Shown here piece by piece: positions 1 through 6,050 of a stretch of 6,360 bases of DNA (its first letter is position 1; each line of letters opens with the position of its first letter). The position numbers and the translations under genes are program-made. The notes under the pieces are model-generated. The model was not told where the DNA came from. It searched no databases and saw only the letters and a program-made list of their open reading frames with translations. Source of the DNA: Candidatus Latescibacterota bacterium (GTDB lineage: Bacteria > JAAXHH01 > JACQVL01); the NCBI GenBank assembly GCA_016209865.1, contig JACQVL010000062.1, positions 1 through 6,360 on the forward strand. The letters are read 5' to 3'.

Positions 1-1475
1 CCCACGCAGAGGCTCACCGGACGGGTTCCGCCCACGAAGTAGTTCTCCGGGGATTGCGAGGGGACGGTCACCAGCCGCCCTTTCGCATCTTCGACCAGAT
101 AATCCTCGTAGAACGCGGCGGCCTCTTTCATGAACGGGTAGGCGTGCTCGCGCAAGAATGTCTCGTCCAGAGCATATTCGTAGTGCCACCACAGATGCTG
201 CGCCAGCCAGGCCGCCGCGCCCGTCCAGACGTCCCAGTACGGCGCATCCGGGACGGCCCGATCCCACAGGTCGGTCTGGATGGGCAGCCAGATGCCCCCG
301 CAATCGTAGAGATCACGCGCCGCCTTCCGGCCTTCGGGGATGGCCCGGCGCAGGTACTGGGCGAGCGGGGCGATGCACTCGGGCAGGTTCGTCACCTCCG
401 CCGGCCAGTAGTTCATCTGGATGTTGATGTCGTGGTGGAAATCCGAATTCCACGGCGGCCTCAACAGATCGTTCCAGACCCCCTGAAGATTCGCGGGCTG
501 CTGGCAACGACGTGAACTGTTCATCAGCAGGTACCGGCCGTACTGAAAGTACGTCGCTAGCAGGTCGGGGTCCGCGTTCCCAGCCCGCAACCCCGCCAGC
601 CGGACGCCGGTGGGCTTCTCTTGCTCCCCCTGCCCCAGATTCAGGGACACCCGGTCAAATAACGCTCGATGCTCCGCCCGATGGGTGTGTTCGACCACCT
701 CGAATTCCGGCAGATCGTCATGCCATAATCCCCAGTCTCTTCTTCCCCTCTGCTCCCCCTCTCCTTCCAGCCCCACCCCCGCTCGCACGTAGATCGTCAC
801 CGCGTCGGCTTGCTCGACATCCAGCGTCGCGCCATGACCAGATCGAACCTTCCCGCCTGTCGCCACAACCTGCGCTTCGACCCCGAAACAGACCCCTTCG
901 ATGAAGCGTCCGGACAGGCCGATCCGCGTTCCCCTGTGCCAGGGAACGCAGGGGCACTCCTCATCGTCGATCCGGTCCAGATGGACGCGCACGGAGACGG
1001 ATGCCGGAGCATCGGCCTCGATCCGAACCGCCAGCGCGCCGTGCTCGACCGAGGCCAGGTATTTCCTCAAGAATCGCGTCCCGTGACGGACATACCCCAC
1101 CTCGACGACCCCGTCGGACAGGCTCAACTGGCGCCGGTAGTCGCTGACGATCTCATGACCGGCAAAGTAGAGCGTCAGGTCGCCTGCGGGTTGATACGGC
1201 TGGACGAGGGGCTCCTTCCCGCTCAGGTACCGGACAGTCTCTTCGCCGGCCTCCACTAACCGGTCCTGGAAGAAGAGTTCGCGTATCCGGGGCAGATGCT
1301 CGTACACCGGCTGAGTTGTCCGCGTTCTCGTCTTCCCGCGCCAGAGGTTCTCATGGTTGAGGGCGATCCGGTCCGCCGCCGGTCCGCCGAACACCATCCC
1401 GCCCAGGACGCCGTTGCCGATGGGGAGCGCCGCATGCCAGGTCACGGCCGGGTTATCGTACCAGAGGAGGTTCAT
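1..1475 (-). CDS. GH95 family glycoside hydrolase (alpha-L-fucosidase type), N-terminal 491 residues, runs off left edge
   Basis: The minus-strand frame is open from ATG at 1475 to the window edge with no stop, giving 491 residues of a family that is usually about 750-800 long, so the 3' third is missing. The start fits: AGGAGA lies 5 bases upstream (1486-1481), and residues 3-31 (LLWYDNPAVTWHAALPIGNG then VLGGMVFGG) match the usual GH95 opening. Residues 1 to about 230 form the beta-sandwich domain. The alpha/alpha barrel begins near 285 with DPDLLATYFQYGRYLLMNSS, PANLQGVWND and PPWNSDFHHDINIQMNYWP (N343, D349, N351, N355). WTGAAAWLAQHLWWHYEYA and PSQSPEN (E477) follow. By memory of the Bifidobacterium AfcA structure, D349/N351 align with Asn421/Asn423, and E477 is the likely general acid; the Asp766 equivalent lies off the window. 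Known family activities are alpha-1,2-fucosidase and alpha-L-galactosidase; the substrate here is unproven. No signal peptide is visible, so the protein is probably cytoplasmic. Residues 237-247 are an odd low-complexity insert (EGEGEQRGRRD). Confidence 0.93.
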   Translation of the reverse strand, partial: MNLLWYDNPAVTWHAALPIGNGVLGGMVFGGPAADRIALNHENLWRGKTRTRTTQPVYEHLPRIRELFFQDRLVEAGEETVRYLSGKEPLVQPYQPAGDLTLYFAGHEIVSDYRRQLSLSDGVVEVGYVRHGTRFLRKYLASVEHGALAVRIEADAPASVSVRVHLDRIDDEECPCVPWHRGTRIGLSGRFIEGVCFGVEAQVVATGGKVRSGHGATLDVEQADAVTIYVRAGVGLEGEGEQRGRRDWGLWHDDLPEFEVVEHTHRAEHRALFDRVSLNLGQGEQEKPTGVRLAGLRAGNADPDLLATYFQYGRYLLMNSSRRCQQPANLQGVWNDLLRPPWNSDFHHDINIQMNYWPAEVTNLPECIAPLAQYLRRAIPEGRKAARDLYDCGGIWLPIQTDLWDRAVPDAPYWDVWTGAAAWLAQHLWWHYEYALDETFLREHAYPFMKEAAAFYEDYLVEDAKGRLVTVPSQSPENYFVGGTRPVSLCV

Positions 1476-1480
1476 CGTTG

Positions 1481-1486
1481 TCTCCT
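1481..1486 (-). promoter_or_regulatory. Shine-Dalgarno site of the GH95 gene
   Basis: AGGAGA on the minus strand ends 5 bases before the ATG at 1475. It is the best ribosome-binding match near the start and agrees with the family's N-terminal motif, so it fixes the start codon. Confidence 0.75.
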
Positions 1487-1495
1487 GGAAAGAAA

Positions 1496-1548
1496 GCAGA
1501 GGAGTAAGGGAGCAGGAGACAGAGAAGAACAAGACTTTTCTCCTCTGC
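1496..1548. repeat. Purine-rich tract with 9-bp perfect inverted repeat in the GH95 leader
   Basis: GCAGAGGAG (1496-1504) is the exact inverse complement of CTCCTCTGC (1540-1548), separated by 35 bases. The plus strand from about 1487 to 1535 is almost all A and G. In a minus-strand transcript this would fold 5' of the GH95 start. It has no following U-run on either strand, so it is not a canonical terminator. Similar pyrimidine-rich pieces (TGCTCCC core) appear inside the GH95 gene at 615-636 and 736-768. It could be a dispersed low-complexity intergenic repeat or a regulatory leader structure; the sequence does not decide between them. Confidence 0.5.
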
Positions 1549-1566
1549 CTCGCTGCTCGCCTCCAG

Positions 1567-1653
1567 TCACAGCTTCATTGTGTTTGCCATTTCTGTAGGT
1601 GCTGGCTCCAGGACAATGTCAATGGCTTCCCTGACATTGGTAATCAAATAGTA
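1567..1653 (-). pseudogene. Possible 3' remnant of a hicB-like antitoxin gene
   Basis: Right after the toxin stop, a minus-strand frame of 28 codons lies between an in-frame TGA (1656-1654) and a TGA at 1569-1567. It has no usable start codon at its beginning. Its middle reads ITNVREAIDIVLEPAP, which resembles the C-terminal helix of HicB/UPF0150 antitoxins (typically EALANIREAIELYLE). The rest of such a gene, including the CPEIPG-type core, is absent. This is resemblance over about 14 residues only, so chance is possible. If real, it is the scar of an older toxin-antitoxin gene next to the intact pair. Confidence 0.33.
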
Positions 1654-1659
1654 TCATTC

Positions 1660-2175
1660 CTACTCCAACTGTTGCGGTTCACCCACTTTTTGTCCTACTC
1701 GTTTCAAAATATCCTGATACACTTGTTCATTCAGTCGAAAGCCCAGACTGCGTATCGCATCAAGTGCGACTTTCACATCTATCCGAACGCCCTTCTCAGA
1801 GGCAAGCAAGAGAATACCCGCTGTACCGATAACCTTCAGCCCCATTGCAGCCGCAAAATTACGAGCTTGCAGGTCGTCTACAAGTACGGCATCCACACCT
1901 TGCTCTTGAGCGATCACGAGTGTTTCGGCTTCGCCAGCGTGCAGTTGCGCCTTCAGCGTGGCGACTACATTGACATCGGTGGGGGCAAAAACCTTCATCC
2001 AGCCTGCAGCAACCGCCGTCGTGGCATTTGCCGCGTTCGGGTAACCAGTGGCGCGCTCCACTGTTTCTGCGTACACTTCGGGTGTGATCACGACCGTTCC
2101 GAACACGTCTTTCAACAGGTCGAAGTGGTTGACCTGACTGAGCCAAATAATGGGACTGGAATTACAGGCAACCAT
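1660..2175 (-). CDS. DUF3368 PIN-like toxin of a type II toxin-antitoxin pair
   Basis: This 171-residue protein fits DUF3368, a branch of the PIN nuclease fold and a VapC-like predicted RNase. The order of motifs is typical: VACNSSPIIWLSQV (2-15) at the first strand, ITPEVYAETV (30-39) with E37, LHAGEAETLVIAQEQGVDAV (78-97) with E82/E84, LVDDLQARNFAAAMGLKVIG (98-117) with D100/D101, then TAGILLLASEKGV. N5 stands where classical PIN domains have the first metal-binding Asp; Asn at this place is common in DUF3368, so this is not clear evidence of inactivation. The ATG shares its A with the antitoxin TAA (TAATG), and the only Shine-Dalgarno-like string (AGGG, about 9 bases upstream) lies inside the antitoxin gene, which suggests translational coupling. 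Base composition is much lower in GC than the flanking sugar genes. Toxicity and target are inferred from the family. Confidence 0.87.
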   Translation of the reverse strand: MVACNSSPIIWLSQVNHFDLLKDVFGTVVITPEVYAETVERATGYPNAANATTAVAAGWMKVFAPTDVNVVATLKAQLHAGEAETLVIAQEQGVDAVLVDDLQARNFAAAMGLKVIGTAGILLLASEKGVRIDVKVALDAIRSLGFRLNEQVYQDILKRVGQKVGEPQQLE

Positions 2176-2489
2176 TACGGTGTGCCCTGCGCAGAGTGAG
2201 TGAGGTCAGAGATAGTCTGCAAGTCCTGGGCGTATTCTTCTTCTCCATATTCTACGATAGACATATTCAAAGAGCGCAGCACATCCATAAACTTGATGAT
2301 GGGCAACCCTGCCAGTTCTGCCGCCTTACCCAACGACAGCCGATGCTCGCCATACAGCCGTACTGCTAAACCTTCGCGTGCTTCCTGACTCAGCGTGTCT
2401 TTATCAAAGCCCTCCGCCCTCAACGCCTGGTACACGTTCGCCGGGCAACGTACTTCTAAGATCACCTCTGCTAGTGTTGTCATCATCAT
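2175..2489 (-). CDS. UPF0175 family antitoxin
   Basis: This 104-residue protein has the UPF0175 layout: LEVRCPANVYQALRAEGFD near the N-terminus, a basic helical stretch QEAREGLAVRLYGEHRLSLG, then KAAELAGLPIIKFMDVLRSL, which forms the helix-turn-helix-like core, and an acidic tail VEYGEEEYAQDLQ. UPF0175 proteins are commonly found just upstream of DUF3368 toxins, exactly as here. Three ATG codons stand in a row (2489, 2486, 2483). The GAGGG Shine-Dalgarno ends 1 base before the first, 4 before the second and 7 before the third, so translation may start at the second or third (103 or 102 residues). The gene begins 22 bases after the propeller gene's stop on the same strand, so read-through from that gene is possible. 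Like other antitoxins it probably binds both its toxin and its own operator, but no clear operator repeat is visible. Confidence 0.87.
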   Translation of the reverse strand: MMMTTLAEVILEVRCPANVYQALRAEGFDKDTLSQEAREGLAVRLYGEHRLSLGKAAELAGLPIIKFMDVLRSLNMSIVEYGEEEYAQDLQTISDLTHSAQGTP

Positions 2490-2511
2490 ACCCTCAGTGT
2501 AATATTATCCA

Positions 2512-3762
2512 CTATGGCATTCCGATATAATGCGTATAATTGTACTGCAACTTATTCGGCCGGGCCGCCGCGTTCGTGTAGATGTACACATGCCGGTCAT
2601 CGAACACGATGACCTCTTCCCGGTCGTCTCCGAGGATGTCCGCGTGGATGGCCAGGTGCTCCTGCTCCCAGGTTGAGACCGGGTAGGTGTTCGGCATGGG
2701 GAGCGTCGCGATCGTCTGCCCGTAGCCGTCGAGGATGATCGGCTCTCCCGCCGGGCCGAGCCGGTAGACGAGGAAGGAATCTTCATCGCCCAGCCAGTTG
2801 CACCGTGAGCCGATCGCCGACCAGCTCCCCGGCGCGTACGCCCGTCGCCACAGCTCGTTGCCCGCGGAATCGAACAGGTACGCCGTCGCCATCCCGGTAT
2901 CGTTCCGGGGCGACCCCCGGTCGATCACCCCGATCTGCAGGCCGGGCAGGTCGGGCCGGTACCGGCCGACGGTGACGTGCTGCGCCTCCTGCAACGGCTG
3001 CTGCCACACGATTCGGCCGTCGCCATCCACGACCGTCACCCCGCCGTTTCCGATGACGATCTCGTCGTGGCCGTCCCCATCGACGTCGCCGACGGCGATC
3101 GCGTCCGCGTGCCCCCGGATCGGCAGCCGCCACCGCACCCGGCCGTCCGCGTCGAGCAACGTGTACCCGCAGATCAACTCATCCCGGCCGTCCCCGTCCA
3201 GGTCGTGCGCCCAGGGCGCGTGGCCGGGGTTCTCCACGGCCGTCCAGGCGATGTTCCAGTCAGGGTCGAACGCCCAGACCTGGGTGTACCGGTCTTTCAG
3301 CAGGATGTCCTGCGGGTGCGGCCGGCCGGAGAAGTTGGCGATCAGGATGGCATCCATCGCGGGCATCGCGTCGGTCGGGAGGCCGAGACCCTCGTCCGCC
3401 TGCCCTGAGGGGACGGGCGTCCGCCGTTTGATCGAGCCATCCTGGCCGCTCAGTAATTGCAATTCCCCGTCCCGGACGCACACGATTTCGTTGAACCCGT
3501 CCTGGTCGTAGTCGTAGATTTGCGCGGCCACATCCCATCCCAGGTAGGCGAACCGGATGTCGGGTGTGCCGGCCTGCCAGATGATCTCTCCCTGCAGGGT
3601 GGTTGCGGTCAGACAGGTGACCATCTGCCGGTCGTTCTGGACGAACAGGAGGTCGGGGATGCCGTTGCCGGTCAGGTCGCCGACGCGCAGCCACAGCGCG
3701 CCGAAGTCCCCGGCCGGCCAGGACCACAGCAACTCAGGACGGCTTCGAGCGTCAAGGTTCAT
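2512..3762 (-). CDS. FG-GAP/VCBS-repeat beta-propeller protein, rhamnogalacturonan-lyase-like
   Basis: The predicted protein has 416 residues from the ATG at 3762. It holds repeated calcium-binding-type FG-GAP blades: GDLTGNGIPDLLF (28-40), DYDQDGFNEIVCV (84-96), DLDGDGRDELICGY (187-200), DVDGDGHDEIVIG (226-238) and a weaker DILGDDREEVIVFD (375-388). The order PWAHDLDGDGRDE, LLDADGRVRW, HADAIAVGD, QHVTVGRYRPDLPG and the ending IYTNAAARPNKLQYNYTHYI recall proteins annotated as rhamnogalacturonan-lyase-like or FG-GAP. It is shorter than PL11 lyases (about 600 residues) and lacks their N-terminal domain, so lyase activity should not be assumed. No signal peptide is visible, unusual for a propeller family that is mostly extracellular. 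The frame can extend to an ATG at 3831, but those 23 extra residues (MEFTPAKAGARMT...) translate a palindromic repeat and are probably not coding. It is divergent from the membrane protein gene. Confidence 0.85.
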   Translation of the reverse strand: MNLDARSRPELLWSWPAGDFGALWLRVGDLTGNGIPDLLFVQNDRQMVTCLTATTLQGEIIWQAGTPDIRFAYLGWDVAAQIYDYDQDGFNEIVCVRDGELQLLSGQDGSIKRRTPVPSGQADEGLGLPTDAMPAMDAILIANFSGRPHPQDILLKDRYTQVWAFDPDWNIAWTAVENPGHAPWAHDLDGDGRDELICGYTLLDADGRVRWRLPIRGHADAIAVGDVDGDGHDEIVIGNGGVTVVDGDGRIVWQQPLQEAQHVTVGRYRPDLPGLQIGVIDRGSPRNDTGMATAYLFDSAGNELWRRAYAPGSWSAIGSRCNWLGDEDSFLVYRLGPAGEPIILDGYGQTIATLPMPNTYPVSTWEQEHLAIHADILGDDREEVIVFDDRHVYIYTNAAARPNKLQYNYTHYIGMP

Positions 3763-3773
3763 GGGTGAGATAG

Positions 3774-3779
3774 CTCCTT
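3774..3779 (-). promoter_or_regulatory. Shine-Dalgarno site supporting the 3762 start
   Basis: AAGGAG on the minus strand lies 11 bases before the ATG at 3762. The spacing is a little long but the match is good. The longer start at 3831 has no purine-rich site at a suitable distance, so this site favours the shorter propeller protein. Confidence 0.5.
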
Positions 3780-3793
3780 CGGGTTCTGATGGT

Positions 3794-3840
3794 GTCATTC
3801 TCGCCCCCGCTTTCGCGGGGGTAAACTCCATCGGGAATCC
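3794..3840. repeat. GC-rich palindromic intergenic repeat (REP-like)
   Basis: CCCCCGC (3804-3810), TTTC (3811-3814), GCGGGGG (3815-3821) make a perfect 7-bp stem. On the minus strand the loop reads GAAA, a GNRA tetraloop, so the RNA hairpin would be very stable. The flanks GTCATTCTCG and TCGGGAATCC resemble the widespread dispersed element with core ATTCCCGCGAAAGCGGGAAT seen in many bacterial genomes; this family link is from memory. It has no U-run, so it is not a standard terminator. It lies between the proposed minus-strand promoter and the propeller gene start and would be in that gene's 5' leader. Confidence 0.65.
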
Positions 3841-3850
3841 ATTTGTTCAT

Positions 3851-3878
3851 ACAATAGCCATTCATCCGGTATTTTCAA
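3851..3878 (-). promoter_or_regulatory. Candidate promoter for the propeller gene
   Basis: On the minus strand TTGAAA (3878-3873; 5 of 6 to the sigma-70 -35 box), a 16-base spacer and TATTGT (3856-3851; 4 of 6 to the -10 box). Transcription would start near 3844 and give an approximately 80-base leader that includes the GNRA hairpin. Prediction from pattern only. Confidence 0.35.
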
Positions 3879-3933
3879 GGAAAATCTGAACCCACCTCTC
3901 TGGGATGAGGAATCATGATCGCCTATTTTCTCC

Positions 3934-3962
3934 TTGCTCACAGCCCGTATGTCGCGTATACT
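3934..3962 (+). promoter_or_regulatory. Candidate promoter for the membrane protein gene
   Basis: TTGCTC (3934-3939; 3 of 6), a 17-base spacer and TATACT (3957-3962; 5 of 6 to the -10 box). The start of transcription would be near 3969, downstream of the first in-frame ATG (3915) and upstream of the ATG at 4029, which supports the later translation start. Confidence 0.4.
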
Positions 3963-4028
3963 CCCCGGCAACAGTCTATCCTTGCCTTTCATTCATCGTT
4001 CATCATTCAGCGTTCTTGTGATGGGTCT

Positions 4029-6050
4029 ATGAGCGTTCCGGCTGCCCCAGAATCTCCCCCGACTGCGGTCGCCCAGGAAGAGCCATTCGAGGTGGTCAGG
4101 CCAGCCGCGTCCCGGCCCGTCCTCGTCTATGGCCTGGCATCGGGCATGACGCGCCGCGCGATCGGCCTGGGGCTGATCCTGTCCGTCTGGCTCTCCTGGT
4201 GGACGTGCCATTCGGCGTTCGTCGCCCGGTCGTCGTACCTGACGATCACCCATCTCCCGATCGCGGCGCTGTTCCCCTTTATCATCGTCGTGTTCGTCCT
4301 CAACGGAATGCTGAAACGCTTCATCCCCCGGCAGACGCTGACGCCCCCGGAATTGATCATCGTCTTCTTCACCGTCTTCACCTCCTCTGCCATCCCGGCC
4401 TGGGCGTTCTCGACCTACTGGATCGCGGTTCCGTCCATGCCCTTCTACTATGCCACCCCGGAGAACCGGTGGGAGACGCTCTTTTTCCAGTACCTGCCCG
4501 ACTGGCTGGTCGTGCAGGACGTCCAGGACGCGGTCCGGTGGTTCTACGAAGGCTTGCCCCTCCGGGGCGGCCGGATTCCCTGGCAGGCCTGGGTCGTGCC
4601 GATGGGCTGGTGGGCGACCTTCTTCTTAGCGCTGTTCTTCGTCAGCGCCTCCGCGATGGTCATCCTGCGCAAGCAATGGATCGAACGGGAGCGGCTGACG
4701 TTCCCGTTAGCGAAGGTGCCGCTCATGCTGGTCGAGGAGAGTGAGCGTCCATCTGTGTTGCCTCGGATCGCCCAGAACCGGCTGTTCTGGTTCGGGTGCT
4801 GCTTCGCCTTCGGGGTGCTCGCCTGGAATGCGATCGCCTTCTTTAAAGCCATCCCGCCCATCCCGCTCGGAGCCGTACACGCCTCCCCAATCTCCCTGGC
4901 CCGCGCGTTCCCGAACATCCAGGTTCAGTTCAACTTCGCGGTCATCAGCATCGGGTTCTTCACCGACCTGAACATCCTGCTGAGCATCTGGGTCTTCTTC
5001 CTCGTCTCGACGATTCAGATCGGCATCATGAACCGCATCGGGGTGCCCGGCACGAATGAGGTCGTCGTCGCCCAGCATCTCGGCGGGCTGTTCGTTTACA
5101 CGCTCTTCGGCCTGTGGATGGCCCGCCGGCACCTCCGCGACGTCTTCCGGAAGGCACTCGGCCGCGCGCCCGAGGTCGACGACTCGATGGAGTTCTTCTC
5201 CTACCGCACGGCGGTGCTCGGCCTCCTCATCGGCCTCCTGTACATGATCTTCTTCCTGCGCAGCGCCGGAATGTCTTATGGCGTTATCCTGCTCCTCCTG
5301 ACCTCCGCGCTCCTCCTGTACCTCGGCGTCACGCGGGTCGTCGCCGAGAGCGGGTTGATCTTCCTCGACCTGCCGTACAACGCGCAGGATTTTACGGTGT
5401 TCTCCCTTGGCTCGGCCAACCTCCCGCGCGCCGACCTGACGATGCTGACCCTGTGCCAGACGTTCTCACGCAACTGGCGGACGCTCGGGATGTGCGCGAT
5501 GGCCCATCTGAACAAAGTGGGAGAAGAAACAGGGGGCACGAAACGCGGGACGTTCTCCCTGATCGTCACTGCCCTCGGCTTGGCGGCTGTCACGTCCGTG
5601 ATCTACACGATCTACTTAGGGTATGCGACGAACGGCGGCGCGTCTGACTTCGCCGACGCGTTCGGCAACGCCCGTGCTGGCTACGACGCGCTCGTCTCGT
5701 GGATTCAGAACAAGAAGCAGTTGACAGGGGCGGAGTTTCTGGGGCTCGGCGCGGGGGCAGTGATCGGCTGGCTGTTGATCCTCGGTCATCACAACTTCCC
5801 CTGGTGGCCACTCCACCCGATCGGGTTCGGCGTCGCCCGGACGTGGGGAACGACGATGGTCGCCTGTTCCATCTTCCTCGTCTGGCTCGTCAAGATGCTC
5901 CTCCTCCGGTTCGGCGGAACGAGGTTGTACCGTCAGGCCCAGCCGTTCTTCATCGGGATGCTCGTCGGGTACGTGCTCGGTGTCGCGTTGTCCTACGGCG
6001 TCGACCTCATTTGGTTCCCCAACAGCGGCCATGTGGTCGAGACGTGGTGA
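4029..6050 (+). CDS. Polytopic membrane protein, DUF6785/DUF6784 type, possible OPT-like transporter
   Basis: From ATG 4029 this is 673 residues with a proline-rich soluble N-terminus (1-40) and about 13 hydrophobic segments, near residues 44-62, 72-93, 109-132, 190-214, 252-274, 302-327, 353-364, 394-412, 418-437, 510-532, 567-587, 607-629 and 639-662. Conserved-looking motifs are TLTPPELIIVF (103-113), RKQWIERERLTFPLAKVP (214-231), TRVVAESGLIFLDLP (435-449) and WWPLHPIGFGVART (592-605). These match my memory of the DUF6785 and DUF6784 pair; a distant likeness to OPT-type transporters is inference. No substrate can be read from sequence. The same frame is open from an ATG at 3915 with GAGGA just before it (711 residues), but the added residues include HSSFIIQ from simple TTCATC repeats, and a good promoter lies inside them, so I prefer 4029 although its own Shine-Dalgarno is weak. 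It is divergent from the propeller gene and in the same locus as GH95, suggesting a role in sugar uptake or export. Confidence 0.82.
   Translation: MSVPAAPESPPTAVAQEEPFEVVRPAASRPVLVYGLASGMTRRAIGLGLILSVWLSWWTCHSAFVARSSYLTITHLPIAALFPFIIVVFVLNGMLKRFIPRQTLTPPELIIVFFTVFTSSAIPAWAFSTYWIAVPSMPFYYATPENRWETLFFQYLPDWLVVQDVQDAVRWFYEGLPLRGGRIPWQAWVVPMGWWATFFLALFFVSASAMVILRKQWIERERLTFPLAKVPLMLVEESERPSVLPRIAQNRLFWFGCCFAFGVLAWNAIAFFKAIPPIPLGAVHASPISLARAFPNIQVQFNFAVISIGFFTDLNILLSIWVFFLVSTIQIGIMNRIGVPGTNEVVVAQHLGGLFVYTLFGLWMARRHLRDVFRKALGRAPEVDDSMEFFSYRTAVLGLLIGLLYMIFFLRSAGMSYGVILLLLTSALLLYLGVTRVVAESGLIFLDLPYNAQDFTVFSLGSANLPRADLTMLTLCQTFSRNWRTLGMCAMAHLNKVGEETGGTKRGTFSLIVTALGLAAVTSVIYTIYLGYATNGGASDFADAFGNARAGYDALVSWIQNKKQLTGAEFLGLGAGAVIGWLLILGHHNFPWWPLHPIGFGVARTWGTTMVACSIFLVWLVKMLLLRFGGTRLYRQAQPFFIGMLVGYVLGVALSYGVDLIWFPNSGHVVETW

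Noticed and set aside
54-1259. Several plus-strand open frames opposite the GH95 gene
   Set aside because: They are antisense shadows in high-GC DNA; the minus frame has clear family motifs throughout and they have none.
1357-2199. A 280-codon plus-strand open frame across the toxin gene and spacer
   Set aside because: Rich in Cys and His with no recognisable domain, and it lies opposite the well-supported DUF3368 toxin and spacer; treated as chance.
2504-2545. Own promoter for the antitoxin (GATAAT at 2509-2504 on the minus strand)
   Set aside because: The -10 box is reasonable, but no -35 box sits at 16-18 bases, so it is not supportable.
3915-4028. N-terminal extension of the membrane protein from ATG 3915
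   Set aside because: It has a fair Shine-Dalgarno, but it translates simple repeats and contains the best promoter; homologue alignment would settle it.
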